A stretch of DNA of 6,038 nt, taken from Bacillota bacterium (GTDB lineage Bacteria > Bacillota_A > Clostridia > DSM-8532). The position numbers were made by a program, and so were the translations under genes. Shown piece by piece: positions 5,736-6,038 of the stretch. Below the pieces are notes generated by a model. It was not told the DNA's origin. It ran no database searches and saw only the letters and a program-made list of their open reading frames with translations. Position 1 is the first letter of the stretch. Each line of letters starts with the position of its first letter. The stretch lies in assembly GCA_023424865.1 (NCBI GenBank), contig JAFADM010000255.1, forward strand, positions 1 through 6,038. The letters run 5' to 3'.

Positions 5736-6038
5736 CATAACGCCGTCGTACCCCTTTTTCTCAACAATTTTGTTTGTTAAAAGCACCAGTGAAGTATTGA
5801 TAACCGATTTGAAAAGGCCTATGGCGGTGGTATAGCTGTACTGGGTTCCTGCCTGAACACTGTTCTGATAAATATAAACCTCAAATACCTCGGAAAGCTT
5901 CTTGACCATGGGATTGGTCATGAGGTAAATATGCTCGAAATCCACAGACAGCACCGTGCCCATTTGAAGAATAAACATAATAATGACCGTGGGCATAATG
6001 GAAGGAATGGTGGCGTACCATATCTGCTGAAGCTTGTT
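5733..6038 (-). CDS. ABC transporter inner-membrane permease, LplB/YteP-like, N-terminus beyond right edge
   Basis: The frame is open from the window edge, and 101 residues are seen before a TAG stop. The first residues, NKLQQIWYATIPSIMPT, are the end of the EAA docking loop (the -W--I-IP part) running into a membrane segment. A second hydrophobic segment lies near TAIGLFKSVINTSLVLL. VDFEHIYLMTNPMV and YSYTTAIGLFKSVIN are typical of the LplB/YteP branch, whose members are about 300 residues, so roughly two thirds of the protein is outside the window. An ATG at 5996 is internal and is not the start. It would pair with the downstream LplC-type permease. The gene or operon promoter is not in view. 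Confidence 0.9.
   Translation of the reverse strand, partial: NKLQQIWYATIPSIMPTVIIMFILQMGTVLSVDFEHIYLMTNPMVKKLSEVFEVYIYQNSVQAGTQYSYTTAIGLFKSVINTSLVLLTNKIVEKKGYDGVM

Overview
The window reads as a minus-strand carbohydrate-uptake and degradation locus, most likely from a member of the Bacillota (Clostridia- or Paenibacillus-like). That placement is an inference from the strong AGGAGG-type ribosome binding sites, the lipoprotein solute-binding protein and the LplB/LplC (YtcP/YteP)-type permeases, which are common in that phylum. Nothing in the window identifies a species. All four genes are on the minus strand, so transcription runs from high to low coordinates, and no convincing plus-strand gene was found.

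In transcription order: (1) 6038-5733, the last 101 residues of an LplB/YteP-type ABC permease whose start lies beyond the right edge; (2) 5699-4806, a complete LplC/YtcP-type permease of 297 residues with a clear EAA motif; (3) 4753-3098, a lipoprotein extracellular solute-binding protein of 551 residues, best started at an internal ATG with an ideal ribosome binding site; (4) a 252-base gap holding several inverted repeats and a probable intrinsic terminator; (5) 2845 to beyond base 1, a glycoside hydrolase family 2 (GH2) enzyme, 948 residues in view with no stop before the left edge. This last frame is open over the whole left half of the window and explains the antisense shadow ORFs there.

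Together the genes suggest a CUT1-type importer. The lipoprotein would capture an oligosaccharide, the two permeases would carry it across the membrane, and the GH2 enzyme, which has no signal peptide, would cleave it in the cytoplasm. No ATPase gene is present in the window. In this transporter class a shared MsmK/MsmX-like ATPase is usually encoded elsewhere. The substrate cannot be read from the sequence.

The least ordinary part is the C-terminal third of the GH2 enzyme. It carries two unrelated in-frame tandem repeats: an acidic Ser/Gly-rich heptapeptide (21-bp unit) and a basic decapeptide (30-bp unit). They lie in and just after what should be a beta-sandwich domain. Secondary points of interest are a hairpin that would mask the ribosome binding site of the second permease and includes the stop codon of the first, a hairpin between permease and binding-protein genes, and a run of stem-loops ahead of the GH2 gene.
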